A stretch of DNA of 64,000 nucleotides from Nevskia sp964451925 (GCA_964451925.1 CAYVKA010000017.1:16277-80276); one strand, 5' to 3'. Counted from the stretch's first letter, positions 48,858 to 58,746 are shown. Translations and numbers: made by a program. The notes: generated from the letters alone by a model not told the origin.

Positions 48858-48946
48858 TTTTGCCCCGTAAGCTCTAAGTCTGGGAGATCAACGCCTATTC
48901 GCTCCCTATCTGACTTCTAACCCCTGGATCTACACAGGAGATTTAC

Positions 48947-49984
48947 GTGAGCCTCATCAACAAACGCGTTGTGCGCAGCCTGGTGCTGGGTGCCGCTGCG
49001 GTCCTCACAGTCCCCGCCACGCTCGCCGCCGACATCTCCGGCGCCGGCGCCACCTTCCCGTACCCGATCTATTCCAAGTGGGCTGCCACCTACAAGGAAA
49101 AGACCGGCACCGGCCTCAACTACCAGTCGATCGGTTCCGGCGGCGGCATCAAGCAGATCAAGGCCAAGACCGTGACCTTCGGCGCCTCCGACAAGCCGCT
49201 GGAAGCCAAGGAACTCGACGAGGCCGGCCTGACCCAGTTCCCCGCCATCGTCGGCGGCGTGGTGCCGGTGGTCAACATCAAGGGCATCGCCCCCGGCGAA
49301 CTGACCCTCGACGGCGCCACGCTGGCGGACATCTTCCTGGGCAAGATCAAGTCCTGGAACGATCCGGCCATCGCCAAGCTCAACCCCAAGGTCAAGCTGC
49401 CGGCCACCCTGGTCGCCGTGGTGCACCGTTCCGACGGTTCCGGCACCAGCTTCCTGTTCACCAACTACCTGTCGCAGAACAGCGCCGAGTGGAAGGACAA
49501 GGTCGGCGCCGCCACCGCGGTGGAGTGGCCCGCCGGTATCGGCGCCAAGGGCAATGAAGGTGTCGCCGGCATCGCCGGCCAGACCGACGGCGCCATCGGC
49601 TACGTCGAATACGCCTACGCCAAGCAGAACAAGATGGCGTACACCAAGATGATCAACAAGGACGGCAAGGCGGTCGAGCCGGATGCCGCGTCCTTCCAGG
49701 CCGCTGCCGCCAATGCCGACTGGGCCAATGCGCCGGCGTTCTACCTGATCCTCACCAACCAGCCGGGTGCCACCAGCTGGCCCATCACCGGCGCCAGCTT
49801 CATCATCGTCTACAAGAAGCCGGACGATGCCGCCGCCCTGGGCGAAGCCCTGAAGTTCTACGACTGGGCGTTCAAGAACGGTCAGAAGGCCGCGGAAGAG
49901 CTGGACTACGTGCCGCTGCCCGCCAAGGTGGTGGAACTGGTCGAAGCCTCCTGGAAGGCCAACGTGCAGGCCTCCTGGAAGTAA
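48947..49984 (+). CDS. pstS: Phosphate-binding periplasmic protein PstS
   Basis: This high-affinity phosphate-binding protein of the Pst ABC transporter has 345 residues. The GTG start has AGGAG seven bases upstream. A signal peptide ends at about residue 27 (VPATLAADISG). GAGATFPYPIYSKW and the phosphate-binding GSGGGIKQI and HRSDGSGTSFLF motifs are intact. It is preceded by PHO boxes and followed by a strong hairpin before pstC, consistent with much higher expression than the permease genes. Confidence 0.97.
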   Translation: MSLINKRVVRSLVLGAAAVLTVPATLAADISGAGATFPYPIYSKWAATYKEKTGTGLNYQSIGSGGGIKQIKAKTVTFGASDKPLEAKELDEAGLTQFPAIVGGVVPVVNIKGIAPGELTLDGATLADIFLGKIKSWNDPAIAKLNPKVKLPATLVAVVHRSDGSGTSFLFTNYLSQNSAEWKDKVGAATAVEWPAGIGAKGNEGVAGIAGQTDGAIGYVEYAYAKQNKMAYTKMINKDGKAVEPDAASFQAAAANADWANAPAFYLILTNQPGATSWPITGASFIIVYKKPDDAAALGEALKFYDWAFKNGQKAAEELDYVPLPAKVVELVEASWKANVQASWK

Positions 49985-50001
49985 AGGCATTACGATGCAA
50001 G

Positions 50002-50032
50002 GGAAGGGACCGGCCCCATGCCGGTCCCTTCC
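50002..50032 (+). terminator. Intercistronic hairpin (attenuator or mRNA stabiliser) between pstS and pstC
   Basis: A perfect 13-base stem, GGAAGGGACCGGC with GCCGGTCCCTTCC, around a five-base loop lies 18 bases after pstS. Only ATTT follows, so it probably gives partial termination or protects the pstS 3' end rather than stopping all transcription. Confidence 0.75.
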
Positions 50033-50059
50033 ATTTAGTGTCACACTCAGGCCTGTCCC

Positions 50060-51055
50060 GTGAACTCCAACGCCCAAGTGGCCTCTTTCACCTCTTCCGC
50101 CGAGATTCCCGCCGCCGCGCTGCGCCGGCATGGCATTCGGGACGCGGTGCTACGCAACGCCACCCGTTCGGCCGCCATCACCGTGCTGCTGCTGCTGGGC
50201 GGCGTCATTGCCTCGCTGATCCAGGGCTCGGTGCCGGCCTTCAAGGCCTTCGGCCTGGGCTTTTTCGTCACTGAAACCTGGAACCCGGTCACCGAGAAAT
50301 TCGGCGCGCTGTCGCCGATCTACGGCACCCTGGTCACCTCTTTCATCGCCATGCTGATCGGCATCCCGGTCAGCATGGGCGTCGCCATCTTCATCACCGA
50401 GCTGTGCCCGCGCTGGCTGAAGCGCCCGATCAGCACCGCGATCGAGCTGCTCGCCGGCATCCCCAGCATCATCTATGGCATCTGGGGCCTGTTCGTGCTG
50501 GCGCCGTTCCTGCAGAAATACATCCAGCCCCTGCTGATCGGGCTGTTCCAGGGCGTACCGGTGCTGTCGTCGCTGTTCGCCGGGCCGCCTTACGGCATCG
50601 GCATCCTCACCGCCGGCATCATCCTCAGCATCATGGTGCTGCCGTACATCACCTCGGTCACCCGCGACGTGTTCGAAACCGTGCCGGCGGTGCTCAAGGA
50701 GTCGGCCTACGGCCTGGGCTGCACCACCTGGGAAGTGGTCAGCCGCGTGGTGCTGCCGTACACCAAGACCGGCGTCATCGGTGGCATCATGCTCGGCCTG
50801 GGCCGCGCTCTGGGCGAAACCATGGCGGTGACTTTCGTCATCGGCAACGCGCACAAGATTTCCAGCTCGATCCTGGCGCCGGGCACCACCATCTCGGCCA
50901 ACATCGCCAACGAGTTCACCGAGGCCGACGGCGTCCTTTACACCTCCTCGCTGATCGCCCAGGGCCTGATCCTGTTCCTCATCACCTTCATCGTGCTGGC
51001 CTGCGCGCGCCTGCTGCTGCTGCGCCTGGAGATGCAGGGGGGCAAGAAGGTATGA
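50060..51055 (+). CDS. pstC: Phosphate ABC transporter permease PstC
   Basis: This 331-residue inner-membrane permease starts at GTG. About six membrane segments are visible (AAITVLLLLGGVIASLI near 37-53 onwards). The binding-protein-dependent transport motif is seen at GLGRALGETMAVTFVIGN, and ELLAGIPSIIYGIWGLFV is characteristic of PstC. It overlaps pstA by ATGA. It partners with PstA in the membrane channel. Confidence 0.96.
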   Translation: MNSNAQVASFTSSAEIPAAALRRHGIRDAVLRNATRSAAITVLLLLGGVIASLIQGSVPAFKAFGLGFFVTETWNPVTEKFGALSPIYGTLVTSFIAMLIGIPVSMGVAIFITELCPRWLKRPISTAIELLAGIPSIIYGIWGLFVLAPFLQKYIQPLLIGLFQGVPVLSSLFAGPPYGIGILTAGIILSIMVLPYITSVTRDVFETVPAVLKESAYGLGCTTWEVVSRVVLPYTKTGVIGGIMLGLGRALGETMAVTFVIGNAHKISSSILAPGTTISANIANEFTEADGVLYTSSLIAQGLILFLITFIVLACARLLLLRLEMQGGKKV

Positions 51056-51900
51056 ACGCCGCCATCTACCGCCGCCGCCGGGCCTTCAACTCGGTGATCA
51101 TGTCGCTGTCCTGGTTCGCCGCGGTGTCCGGCCTGTTCGTGCTGGCCCTGATTCTCGGCACGCTGCTGTACAAGGGCCTCGGCGGCCTGTCGTGGCGGGT
51201 GTTCTCGCAGACCACGCCGCCTCCGGGCAGCGATGGCGGCCTGCTCAACGCGATCTACGGCAGCGTCGTGATGACGGCGCTCGGCACCATCATCGGCACG
51301 CCGATCGGCATGCTCGCCGGCACCTACATGGCGGAGTACGGCCGCAGCACCAAGCTGACCATGGTGGTGCGCTTCATCAACGACATCCTGCTGTCGGCGC
51401 CGTCCATCGTCATCGGCTTGTTCGTCTACGAGATCCTGGTCGTCGGCATGGGCCACTTCTCGGCCTGGGCCGGCGGCGTGGCCCTGGCGCTGCTGGTGCT
51501 GCCGGTGGTGGTGCGCACTACCGAGGATATGCTGCTGCTGGTGCCGGACAGTATGCGCGAGGCCTCCTCCGCGCTCGGTTCGCCGCGCTGGGTGGTGATT
51601 CTCAAGGTCGCCTACCGTGCCGCCCGCGCCGGCATGCTGACCGGCGTGCTGCTGGCGGTGGCGCGCATCACCGGCGAAACCGCGCCGCTGCTGTTCACCG
51701 CGCTCAACAACCAGTTCATGAGCACCAACATGAACGCGCCGATGGCCAATCTGCCGGTGGTCATCTTCCAGTTCGCGCTGAGCCCCTACGTCGACTGGCA
51801 GAAACTGGCCTGGACCGGCGCCCTGCTGATCACCATCACCGTGCTGGCGCTCAACATCAGTGCGCGCACGCTTTCGACCCCGCGATCCAAGCAATCATGA
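51052..51900 (+). CDS. pstA: Phosphate ABC transporter permease PstA
   Basis: This 282-residue permease starts at the ATG that overlaps the pstC stop. Six membrane helices are visible. The EAA-type loop reads AVARITGETAPLLFTALNNQ, and INDILLSAPSIVIGLFVYEI corresponds to the PstA pore region. Its stop overlaps the pstB start in the same ATGA fashion, so pstC-A-B are translationally chained. Confidence 0.96.
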   Translation: MNAAIYRRRRAFNSVIMSLSWFAAVSGLFVLALILGTLLYKGLGGLSWRVFSQTTPPPGSDGGLLNAIYGSVVMTALGTIIGTPIGMLAGTYMAEYGRSTKLTMVVRFINDILLSAPSIVIGLFVYEILVVGMGHFSAWAGGVALALLVLPVVVRTTEDMLLLVPDSMREASSALGSPRWVVILKVAYRAARAGMLTGVLLAVARITGETAPLLFTALNNQFMSTNMNAPMANLPVVIFQFALSPYVDWQKLAWTGALLITITVLALNISARTLSTPRSKQS

Positions 51901-52739
51901 ACGAGCAAAGCCTCCCCAGCGCCGGCGTCTCGATACAGAAGCCGGCTCTCGCCCCGCGTGACGGCGAGGCCGCGAAGCAGTCCCTGAGCGAGAAGGTTTC
52001 GGTCAAGGATGTGTGCTTCTATTACGGCGACTACATGGCGCTGAAGCACGTCTCGCTGCCGATCTACGAGCGCAAGGTCACTGCGCTGATCGGGCCGTCC
52101 GGCTGCGGCAAGTCGACGCTGCTGCGCATCTTCAACCGCATGTACGACCTGTACCCGAAGCAGCGCGCCGACGGCGAGATCAAGTTCGACGGCGCCAACG
52201 TGCTCGATCCCAAGCAGGATCTCAACCTGCTGCGCGCGCGCATCGGCATGGTGTTCCAGAAGCCGACGCCGTTCCCGATGTCGATCTACGACAACATCGC
52301 CTTCGGCATCCGCCTGTACGAGCGCCTGCCCAAATCGGAGATGGACGACCGCGTCGAATCCGCATTGAAGCGCGCCGCGCTGTGGGACGAGGTCAAGAGC
52401 AAGCTCGGCACCAGCGGCCTGGGCCTGTCCGGCGGCCAGCAGCAGCGCCTGTGCATCGCGCGCACCATCGCCGTGCGCCCGGAAGTGGTGCTGCTCGACG
52501 AACCGACCTCGGCGCTGGACCCCATCGCCACCGCCAAGGTGGAGGAGCTGATCTATCAGCTCAAGAACGACTACACCATCGTCATCGTCACTCACAACAT
52601 GCAGCAGGCGGCGCGCGTCGCCGACTACACCGCCTTCATGTACCTGGGCGAGCTGGTGGAGTTCGGCGAGACGCGCCAAGTGTTCACCAAGCCGACCAAG
52701 TCGCGCACCGAAGACTACATCACCGGCCGCTTCGGCTGA
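51897..52739 (+). CDS. pstB: Phosphate ABC transporter ATPase PstB
   Basis: This ATPase subunit has 280 residues. Walker A GPSGCGKST is at 66-74, the Q-loop at VFQKPTPFPMS, the ABC signature at LSGGQQQRL, Walker B at VVLLDEPTSALDP and the switch histidine at VTHNMQQ. The N-terminal 33 residues are an extension ahead of the ABC core. It energises PstCA and, with PhoU, signals phosphate sufficiency to PhoR in the established model. Confidence 0.97.
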   Translation: MNEQSLPSAGVSIQKPALAPRDGEAAKQSLSEKVSVKDVCFYYGDYMALKHVSLPIYERKVTALIGPSGCGKSTLLRIFNRMYDLYPKQRADGEIKFDGANVLDPKQDLNLLRARIGMVFQKPTPFPMSIYDNIAFGIRLYERLPKSEMDDRVESALKRAALWDEVKSKLGTSGLGLSGGQQQRLCIARTIAVRPEVVLLDEPTSALDPIATAKVEELIYQLKNDYTIVIVTHNMQQAARVADYTAFMYLGELVEFGETRQVFTKPTKSRTEDYITGRFG

Positions 52740-52802
52740 GGCGCGGCCAATCCGCCGGCGGCGGCGCAGGGGCTGCAAGCATCGGCATCGAGGTGGGCTG
52801 AC

Positions 52803-53510
52803 ATGACTGATCACACGTTGAAGGCCTTCGACCAGGAGCTCCACGAGCTGACCGGGCTGGTGGTGCAGATGGGCGGCCTGACCGAGAAGCAGATCCACGG
52901 CGCCATGCAGGCGCTGGTGCGGCGCGACGAGCACCTGGCGCACAGCGTCGTCGCCGCCGACGAGGAAGTCGACGCGCTGGAACGGCGCATCGAGGACCTC
53001 GCCATCCAACTGATCGCCAAGCGCGCGCCGCTGGCCGGCGACCTGCGCGAGATCGTCGCGGCGCTGCGCATTTCGATCGACCTGGAACGGGTCGGCGATT
53101 TCGCCAAGAACATCAGCCGGCGTTTCGCCGCGCTGCGCAGCGAGCGCGACCCGAATCATCTGATGCGGCGCGTCGAACAGATGGCCGAGCTGGCGCTGGA
53201 GCAGGTGCGCAAGGTGCTGGACAGTTACGTGCGGCGCGACGCTGCCGAGGCCATCGCGGTGTGGCGCCACGACGATGCCATCGACGCGATCTACACCTCG
53301 CTGTTCCGCGAGTTGCTGACCTACATGATGGAAGATCCGCGCAACATCACCTTCTCGACCCACCTGCTGTTTTGCGCCAAGTACGTCGAGCGCATCGGCG
53401 ACCACGCCACCAATATCGCCGAGACGGTCTATTTCATGATCAAGGGCGAGCTGCCGCAGGGCGCACGGCCGCGCGGCGACATGTCGGAAGCGGATCTGGC
53501 GGCGGTCTGA
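52803..53510 (+). CDS. phoU: Phosphate signalling protein PhoU
   Basis: This 235-residue all-helical protein has two PhoU repeats with the metal-binding motif ExxxD in each half (LERVGDFAKNISRR near 97 and VERIGDHATNIAETVY near 195). PhoU links Pst transport to PhoR kinase control. It follows pstB by 63 bases and closes the operon. The phoBR genes are not in this window. Confidence 0.96.
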   Translation: MTDHTLKAFDQELHELTGLVVQMGGLTEKQIHGAMQALVRRDEHLAHSVVAADEEVDALERRIEDLAIQLIAKRAPLAGDLREIVAALRISIDLERVGDFAKNISRRFAALRSERDPNHLMRRVEQMAELALEQVRKVLDSYVRRDAAEAIAVWRHDDAIDAIYTSLFRELLTYMMEDPRNITFSTHLLFCAKYVERIGDHATNIAETVYFMIKGELPQGARPRGDMSEADLAAV

Positions 53511-53690
53511 GCGGCGCCGCCCCATCATGGGGCGGAGCGGCATTTCCGCTGATGAGGGGCGCCAGCGGCGCTTCGCCTGTAACCGGGCTTCAGGCGTCAA
53601 AATCAGCCAAATGGTGGCGTTCTGGCCCCGCGGCGCCCGCAAAAGCGTCAACTCCGTTAAAATACGGCCGCCCCGCCCTTGGCTACCCGT

Positions 53691-54029
53691 ATGAGCAGCA
53701 CCCAGCGCCTTTATCGAGTGACCTTCCTCAACCAGGGCCAGGTCTACGAGGTCTATGCCCGCAAGGTCAGCCACGGTGGCATGCTCGGCTTCGTCGAAAT
53801 CGAGAAGCTGGTGTTCGGCGAAAAGACCACGCTGCTGGTCGATCCTTCCGAGGAAAAGCTCAAAACCGAGTTCTCCAACGTCGAGCGCACCTATGTGCCG
53901 GTGCACGCCATCGTGCGTATCGACGAGGTCAGCAAGCAAGGCCAGGCCCGCATTCACGCGGCCGACGGTAATGCGGCCAAGGTGATGCCGTTTCCGGTGT
54001 TCACCGGTGGAGGCGAGCATAAGAAGTAA
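53691..54029 (+). CDS. DUF1820 family protein
   Basis: This small protein has 112 residues from the ATG at 53691, beginning MSSTQRLYRVTFLNQGQVYE. The family is restricted to proteobacteria and has no assigned function. The sequence is predicted to be beta-rich and cytoplasmic (RKVSHGGMLGFVEIEKLVFG, FSNVERTYVPVHAIVRIDEV) with a Gly/Lys tail. No signal or membrane segment is present. TTAAAAT about 33 bases upstream may be its -10. Confidence 0.8.
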   Translation: MSSTQRLYRVTFLNQGQVYEVYARKVSHGGMLGFVEIEKLVFGEKTTLLVDPSEEKLKTEFSNVERTYVPVHAIVRIDEVSKQGQARIHAADGNAAKVMPFPVFTGGGEHKK

Positions 54030-54128
54030 GGCGCCAGCCGTGCGCGCCCATGCCCGGCTGCCCGGGACGCCCAAGCCCGGTCCGGCAGCAGGCCCGTCGC
54101 GACCGCCTGCCCGTGGAAGCGGCGCGCA

Positions 54129-54893
54129 ATGATGCGCTTTGCCTACCTGGGCAGCGGCAGCAAGGGCAACGCCGCCCTGATCGGCGCCGGCGCCACCACC
54201 ATCCTGCTCGACTGCGGCCTCGGCCTGCGCGAGGCGGAGCAGCGGCTGGAGCGCTTCGGGGTGAGCCCGGAGGATCTGGCCGCCATCGTGGTGACGCATG
54301 AGCACGCCGACCATATCAGCGGGGTGGGGCCGCTGGCGCAGCGCTACCGCCTGCCGGTGTGGCTCACCGCCGGCTCGCTGGCCGGCTGGAAGGACGCGCC
54401 GCGGGAACTGGTGCGGCGCATGAACCCGCACGATCCGTTCGAGATTGGCGAATTGCAGATCCGCCCCTATCCGGTGCCGCACGATGCGCGCGAGCCGTGC
54501 CAGCACGTGTTCAGCGACGGCGAGTTCCGCATCGGCGTGCTGACCGACGCCGGCTCGGTGACCAACCACATGCGGCGGGCGCTGTCCGGCTGCGACGCGC
54601 TGCTGCTGGAGTTCAACCACGACGTCGAGATGCTGCTGAACGGCCCCTATCCGCCGCCGCTGAAGCGGCGCGTGGTCGGGGACCGCGGTCACCTGAGCAA
54701 TGCGCAGGCGGCGCAGCTGCTCGGCTCGCTGGACTGCAGCCGCCTGAAGCACCTGGTGCTGACCCACATTTCCGAAACCAACAATACGCCCGGGCACGCG
54801 CTGCGTGCCGCCGCCGAAGCGCTGCACTGCGAGCCGGACTGGATCGTCTGCGCGCACCAGCGCGATGGCCTGGCGTGGCGTGAATTGAAGTGA
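54129..54893 (+). CDS. MBL-fold metallo-hydrolase, YycJ/WalJ-like
   Basis: This 254-residue metallo-beta-lactamase-fold protein begins with FAYLGSGSKGNAALIGAG, the YycJ-type N-terminus. Metal ligands are His57, His59, Asp61 and His62 (THEHADH), with further histidines at VPHDAREP, DRGHLSN and LVLTHISETNN. YycJ relatives are 5'-to-3' exonucleases or general MBL hydrolases. It ends four bases before purL, so the two are probably co-transcribed. Confidence 0.87.
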   Translation: MMRFAYLGSGSKGNAALIGAGATTILLDCGLGLREAEQRLERFGVSPEDLAAIVVTHEHADHISGVGPLAQRYRLPVWLTAGSLAGWKDAPRELVRRMNPHDPFEIGELQIRPYPVPHDAREPCQHVFSDGEFRIGVLTDAGSVTNHMRRALSGCDALLLEFNHDVEMLLNGPYPPPLKRRVVGDRGHLSNAQAAQLLGSLDCSRLKHLVLTHISETNNTPGHALRAAAEALHCEPDWIVCAHQRDGLAWRELK

Positions 54894-54897
54894 TCCC

Positions 54898-57800
54898 ATG
54901 AGCGTTTACCTGTTTGTCGGCGGCGCAAGCCTTTCCAAGTTCCGCATCGAGCGTCTGCTGCAACAGCTGGCGCCGCAGGCGCCCGGGCTGTCCGGCGTGC
55001 AGGCGCTGGATTTCTTCCTGGTCGAGGGCGAGCAGGCCGACTGCGCCGCGCTGGCGCGGCTGCTGGACGCCGAGGCCAAGCCGCTGCCGGCGGCCGACTG
55101 CGCCGCCTACGTCGTGCCGCGCCTGGGCACGCTGTCGCCCTGGTCGAGCAAGGCCACCGACATCGCCCGGGTCTGCGGCCTGGCCGGCGTGGCGCGCATC
55201 GAGCGCGGCCGCGCCTACCTGTTCAGCGGTGTCAGGCAGCTGCCGCAGGCGCTGTGGGCGGAGTTGCACGATCCGATGACCGAAAGCGTGATGCCGGACG
55301 CCGAGGACCTGTCCGGCGTGTTCGCGCACCAGCCGGCGCGCCGGTTGCGCACGGTGGACCTGCTGGCTGGTGGCAAGGGCGCGCTGGAAGCCGCCAACCG
55401 CGACTGGGGCCTGGCCCTGTCGGCGCAGGAGATCGATTACCTGGTGGCGCACTTCAGCAAGGCCGGTCGCAACCCGACCGACGCCGAGCTGATGATGTTC
55501 GCGCAGATCAATTCCGAGCACTGCCGCCACAAGATCTTCAACGGCCATTTCACCATCGACGGCGAAGCGCAGGCGCGCTCCCTGTTCGAGATGATCAAGG
55601 TCACCCACGCCGCCACGCCGGAAGGGGTGCTGTCCGCCTACAAGGACAATGCCGCCGTGGTGGCGGGCAATACGGCGGCGCGCCTGTTCGCCGGCAGCGA
55701 TCACCAGTACGCCCTGCACACCGAGCCGGTGCACATCCTGATGAAGGTGGAGACGCACAACCACCCGACCGGCATTTCGCCGCACCCGGGCGCCGCCACC
55801 GGCGCCGGCGGCGAGATCCGCGACGAGGCCGCCACCGGCCGCGGCGCGCGGCCCAAGGCCGGCCTGTGCGGTTTCACCGTGTCCAACCTGCGCATCCCCG
55901 GCTTCGAGCAGCCCTGGGAGGACGATCAGGGCAAGCCGGCCAACATGGCCTCGGCCCTGAGCATCATGCTCGACGGCCCGATCGGCGCCGCCGCCTACAA
56001 CAACGAATTCGGCCGCCCCAACCTCAACGGCTATTTCCGCACCTACGAGGCGCGCCTGCCGGACGGCAGTCTGCGCGGCTACCACAAGCCGGTGATGATC
56101 GCCGGCGGCTACGGCAACATCCGCGAAGGGCATGTGCAGAAGCTGCCGGTGCCGGTCGGCGCCAGGCTGATCGTGCTCGGCGGTCCGGCCATGCTGATCG
56201 GCCTGGGCGGCGGCGCGGCATCGAGCATGGCCACCGGCAGCAGTTCCGCCGACCTGGACTTCGCCTCGGTGCAGCGTGCCAACCCGGAACTGGAGCGGCG
56301 CTGCCAGGAAGTGGTCGACGCCTGCTGGGCACTGGGCGAGGCCAACCCCATCCTGTCGATCCACGACGTGGGCGCCGGCGGCATCTCCAACGCGCTGCCG
56401 GAGTTGATCCACGCCGACGACCGCGGCGGCACCATCCACCTGCGCGACATCCAGTGCGCCGATCCGGCGCTGTCGCCGATGGAGATCTGGTGCAACGAGG
56501 CGCAGGAGCGCTACGTGCTGGCGGTCAATGCCGACCAGCTCGGCGTGATCGAGAAAATCTGCGCCCGCGAGCGCTGTCCCTATGCCGTGGTGGGCGAAGC
56601 GAAAACCGAACAACGCCTGCTGGTCGACGACGGCGCCGCCGCCGCCCCGGTGGACATGCCGATGCCGGTGCTGCTGGGCAAGTCGCCGCGCCTGGAGCGC
56701 AACGCGCGCCGCGCGCCGGCGCGCTTCGCCGCCTTCGATCACCGCGGCATCGACCTGGCCGAGGCCGCCGGGCGCGTGCTGCGCCTGCCCGCCGTCGCCG
56801 CCAAGACCTTCCTGATCAGCATCGGCGACCGCACGGTCGGCGGCCTCACCGTGCGCGACCAGATGGTCGGTCCCTGGCAGGTGCCGGTGGCCGATTGCGC
56901 TGTTACCGCCACCGGCTTTGAAGCCGCTACCGGCGAGGCCATGGCGATGGGCGAGCGGCCGCTGCTGGCCCTGCTCGACGCCGCGGCTTCCGGCCGCATG
57001 GCGGTCGGCGAGGCCATCACCAACATCGCCGCCGCGCGCATCGGCAAGCTCAGCGACGTGCGCCTGTCCGCCAACTGGATGGCCGCCGCCGGCCACGGCG
57101 ACGAGGACGCGCGCCTGTACGATACGGTACGCGCCGTCGGCGAGCAGCTGTGCCCGCAGCTTGGCCTGGCCATCCCGGTGGGCAAGGATTCGCTGTCGAT
57201 GCGCGCCGTGTGGCAGCAGGACGGGGCGCCGCGCACCCAGACCGCGCCGCTGACCCTGATCGTCTCCGCCTTCGCCCCGGTCGCCGACGTGCGCGCCTCG
57301 CTGACGCCGCAGCTGCGCACCGATGGCGGCGAGACGCGCCTGCTGCTGATCGACCTCGGCAACGGCAAGAACCGTCTCGGAGGCTCGGCGCTGGCCCAGG
57401 TCCACAACGCGGTGGGCGACCAGGCGCCGGACCTGGACGATCCGCAGCAGCTCAAGCATGCCTTCATCCAGGTCCAGCGTCTCAATGCCGCCGGCAAGCT
57501 GCTGGCCTATCACGACCGCAGCGACGGCGGCCTGTTCGCCACCCTGTGCGAGATGGCCTTCGCGGGGCACTGCGGTCTCGACATCGCGCTCGACGGCCTC
57601 GGCGCCGATGCGCATGCCGCGCTGTTCAGCGAGGAGCTGGGCATGGTGCTGCAGGTGCGCGCCGCGGACGCCGCGACGGTATCTGCGCAACTGGCCGGCG
57701 GCGGCCTCACTGTGGCCGAAATCGGCGCGCCGGCCGGTGACGACCGCGTGGTCTTCCGCCATGGTGGCCGCGAGCTGTATGCCGCCCCGCGCGAGCGGCT

Positions 57801-58746
57801 GCACCGCATCTGGGCCGAGACCAGCCACCGCATGGCCGAGCTGCGCGACGATCCGGATTGCGCCCGCGAGGAATTCGACAGTGTCGGTTCCGCCGCCGAT
57901 CCGGGCCTGAGCGTGCAGCTCGCCTTCCAGCCGGTGGGTGCGCCCAATCTGATCGCCGCCCGCCGCCCGCGTGTTGCGGTGCTGCGCGAGCAGGGCGTCA
58001 ATGGCCACATCGAGATGGCCTACGCTTTCCACGCTGCCGGCTTCGACAGCGTCGATGTGCACATGAGCGACATTCTCGAAGGCCGCGTCACGCTGGACGG
58101 TTTCGCCGGCCTGGTGGCCTGCGGCGGCTTCTCCTACGGCGACGTGCTCGGCGCCGGCCAGGGCTGGGCCAAGTCGATCCTGTTCAATGCGCGGGCGCGC
58201 GAGCAGTTCCAGACCTTCCTGGCGCGGCCGGACCGCTTCGCCCTGGGCGTGTGCAACGGCTGCCAGATGTTCGCCGCGCTGAAGGATATCGTGCCCGGTG
58301 CCGCGCACTGGCCGGCGTTCCGGCGCAATCGCTCGGAGCAGTTCGAGGCGCGCTGGACCATGGTCGAGGTCACCGGCAGCCGCTCGCTGTTCTTCGCCGG
58401 CATGGCCGGGTCGAAGCTGCCGGTGGCCGTGGCGCACGGCGAAGGCCGCCCGGACTTCGCCGCCGCCGCCGATCTCGGCGCGCTGCGCGAGGGCGGCCAG
58501 CTGGCGCTGCGTTTCATCGACAACCACGGCCAGGTGGCCACGCGCTACCCGCAGAATCCGAATGGCGCCGCCGAGGGTGTCACCGGCATCTGCAACGAGG
58601 ACGGGCGCGTCACCATCCTGATGCCGCATCCGGAGCGCACCGTCGCCGGTACCGCCGGTTCCTGGTGGCCGCAGCGCTGGGAGGACAAGACGCCGTGGTT
58701 CCAGATGTTTGTGAATGCGCGTAACTGGGTGAAGGAGCGCGGTTGA
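54898..58746 (+). CDS. purL: Phosphoribosylformylglycinamidine synthase
   Basis: This large single-chain enzyme of purine synthesis converts FGAR to FGAM with glutamine and ATP. It has 1282 residues, the proteobacterial long form. The N-terminal PurS-like domain is at about 1-150. The synthetase halves contain NSEHCRHKIFNG and ETHNHPTGISPHPGAATG. The C-terminal class I glutaminase has nucleophile Cys1119 (GVCNGCQMF), His1244 and Glu1246 (MPHPERT). No frameshift is seen. It follows the MBL gene. Confidence 0.97.
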   Translation: MSVYLFVGGASLSKFRIERLLQQLAPQAPGLSGVQALDFFLVEGEQADCAALARLLDAEAKPLPAADCAAYVVPRLGTLSPWSSKATDIARVCGLAGVARIERGRAYLFSGVRQLPQALWAELHDPMTESVMPDAEDLSGVFAHQPARRLRTVDLLAGGKGALEAANRDWGLALSAQEIDYLVAHFSKAGRNPTDAELMMFAQINSEHCRHKIFNGHFTIDGEAQARSLFEMIKVTHAATPEGVLSAYKDNAAVVAGNTAARLFAGSDHQYALHTEPVHILMKVETHNHPTGISPHPGAATGAGGEIRDEAATGRGARPKAGLCGFTVSNLRIPGFEQPWEDDQGKPANMASALSIMLDGPIGAAAYNNEFGRPNLNGYFRTYEARLPDGSLRGYHKPVMIAGGYGNIREGHVQKLPVPVGARLIVLGGPAMLIGLGGGAASSMATGSSSADLDFASVQRANPELERRCQEVVDACWALGEANPILSIHDVGAGGISNALPELIHADDRGGTIHLRDIQCADPALSPMEIWCNEAQERYVLAVNADQLGVIEKICARERCPYAVVGEAKTEQRLLVDDGAAAAPVDMPMPVLLGKSPRLERNARRAPARFAAFDHRGIDLAEAAGRVLRLPAVAAKTFLISIGDRTVGGLTVRDQMVGPWQVPVADCAVTATGFEAATGEAMAMGERPLLALLDAAASGRMAVGEAITNIAAARIGKLSDVRLSANWMAAAGHGDEDARLYDTVRAVGEQLCPQLGLAIPVGKDSLSMRAVWQQDGAPRTQTAPLTLIVSAFAPVADVRASLTPQLRTDGGETRLLLIDLGNGKNRLGGSALAQVHNAVGDQAPDLDDPQQLKHAFIQVQRLNAAGKLLAYHDRSDGGLFATLCEMAFAGHCGLDIALDGLGADAHAALFSEELGMVLQVRAADAATVSAQLAGGGLTVAEIGAPAGDDRVVFRHGGRELYAAPRERLHRIWAETSHRMAELRDDPDCAREEFDSVGSAADPGLSVQLAFQPVGAPNLIAARRPRVAVLREQGVNGHIEMAYAFHAAGFDSVDVHMSDILEGRVTLDGFAGLVACGGFSYGDVLGAGQGWAKSILFNARAREQFQTFLARPDRFALGVCNGCQMFAALKDIVPGAAHWPAFRRNRSEQFEARWTMVEVTGSRSLFFAGMAGSKLPVAVAHGEGRPDFAAAADLGALREGGQLALRFIDNHGQVATRYPQNPNGAAEGVTGICNEDGRVTILMPHPERTVAGTAGSWWPQRWEDKTPWFQMFVNARNWVKERG

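Noticed and set aside
51786..54899. 1037-residue minus-strand open frame opposite pstA-pstB-phoU and the MBL gene
   Set aside because: Runs across four well-supported plus-strand genes and has shadow-like composition with no recognisable domain.
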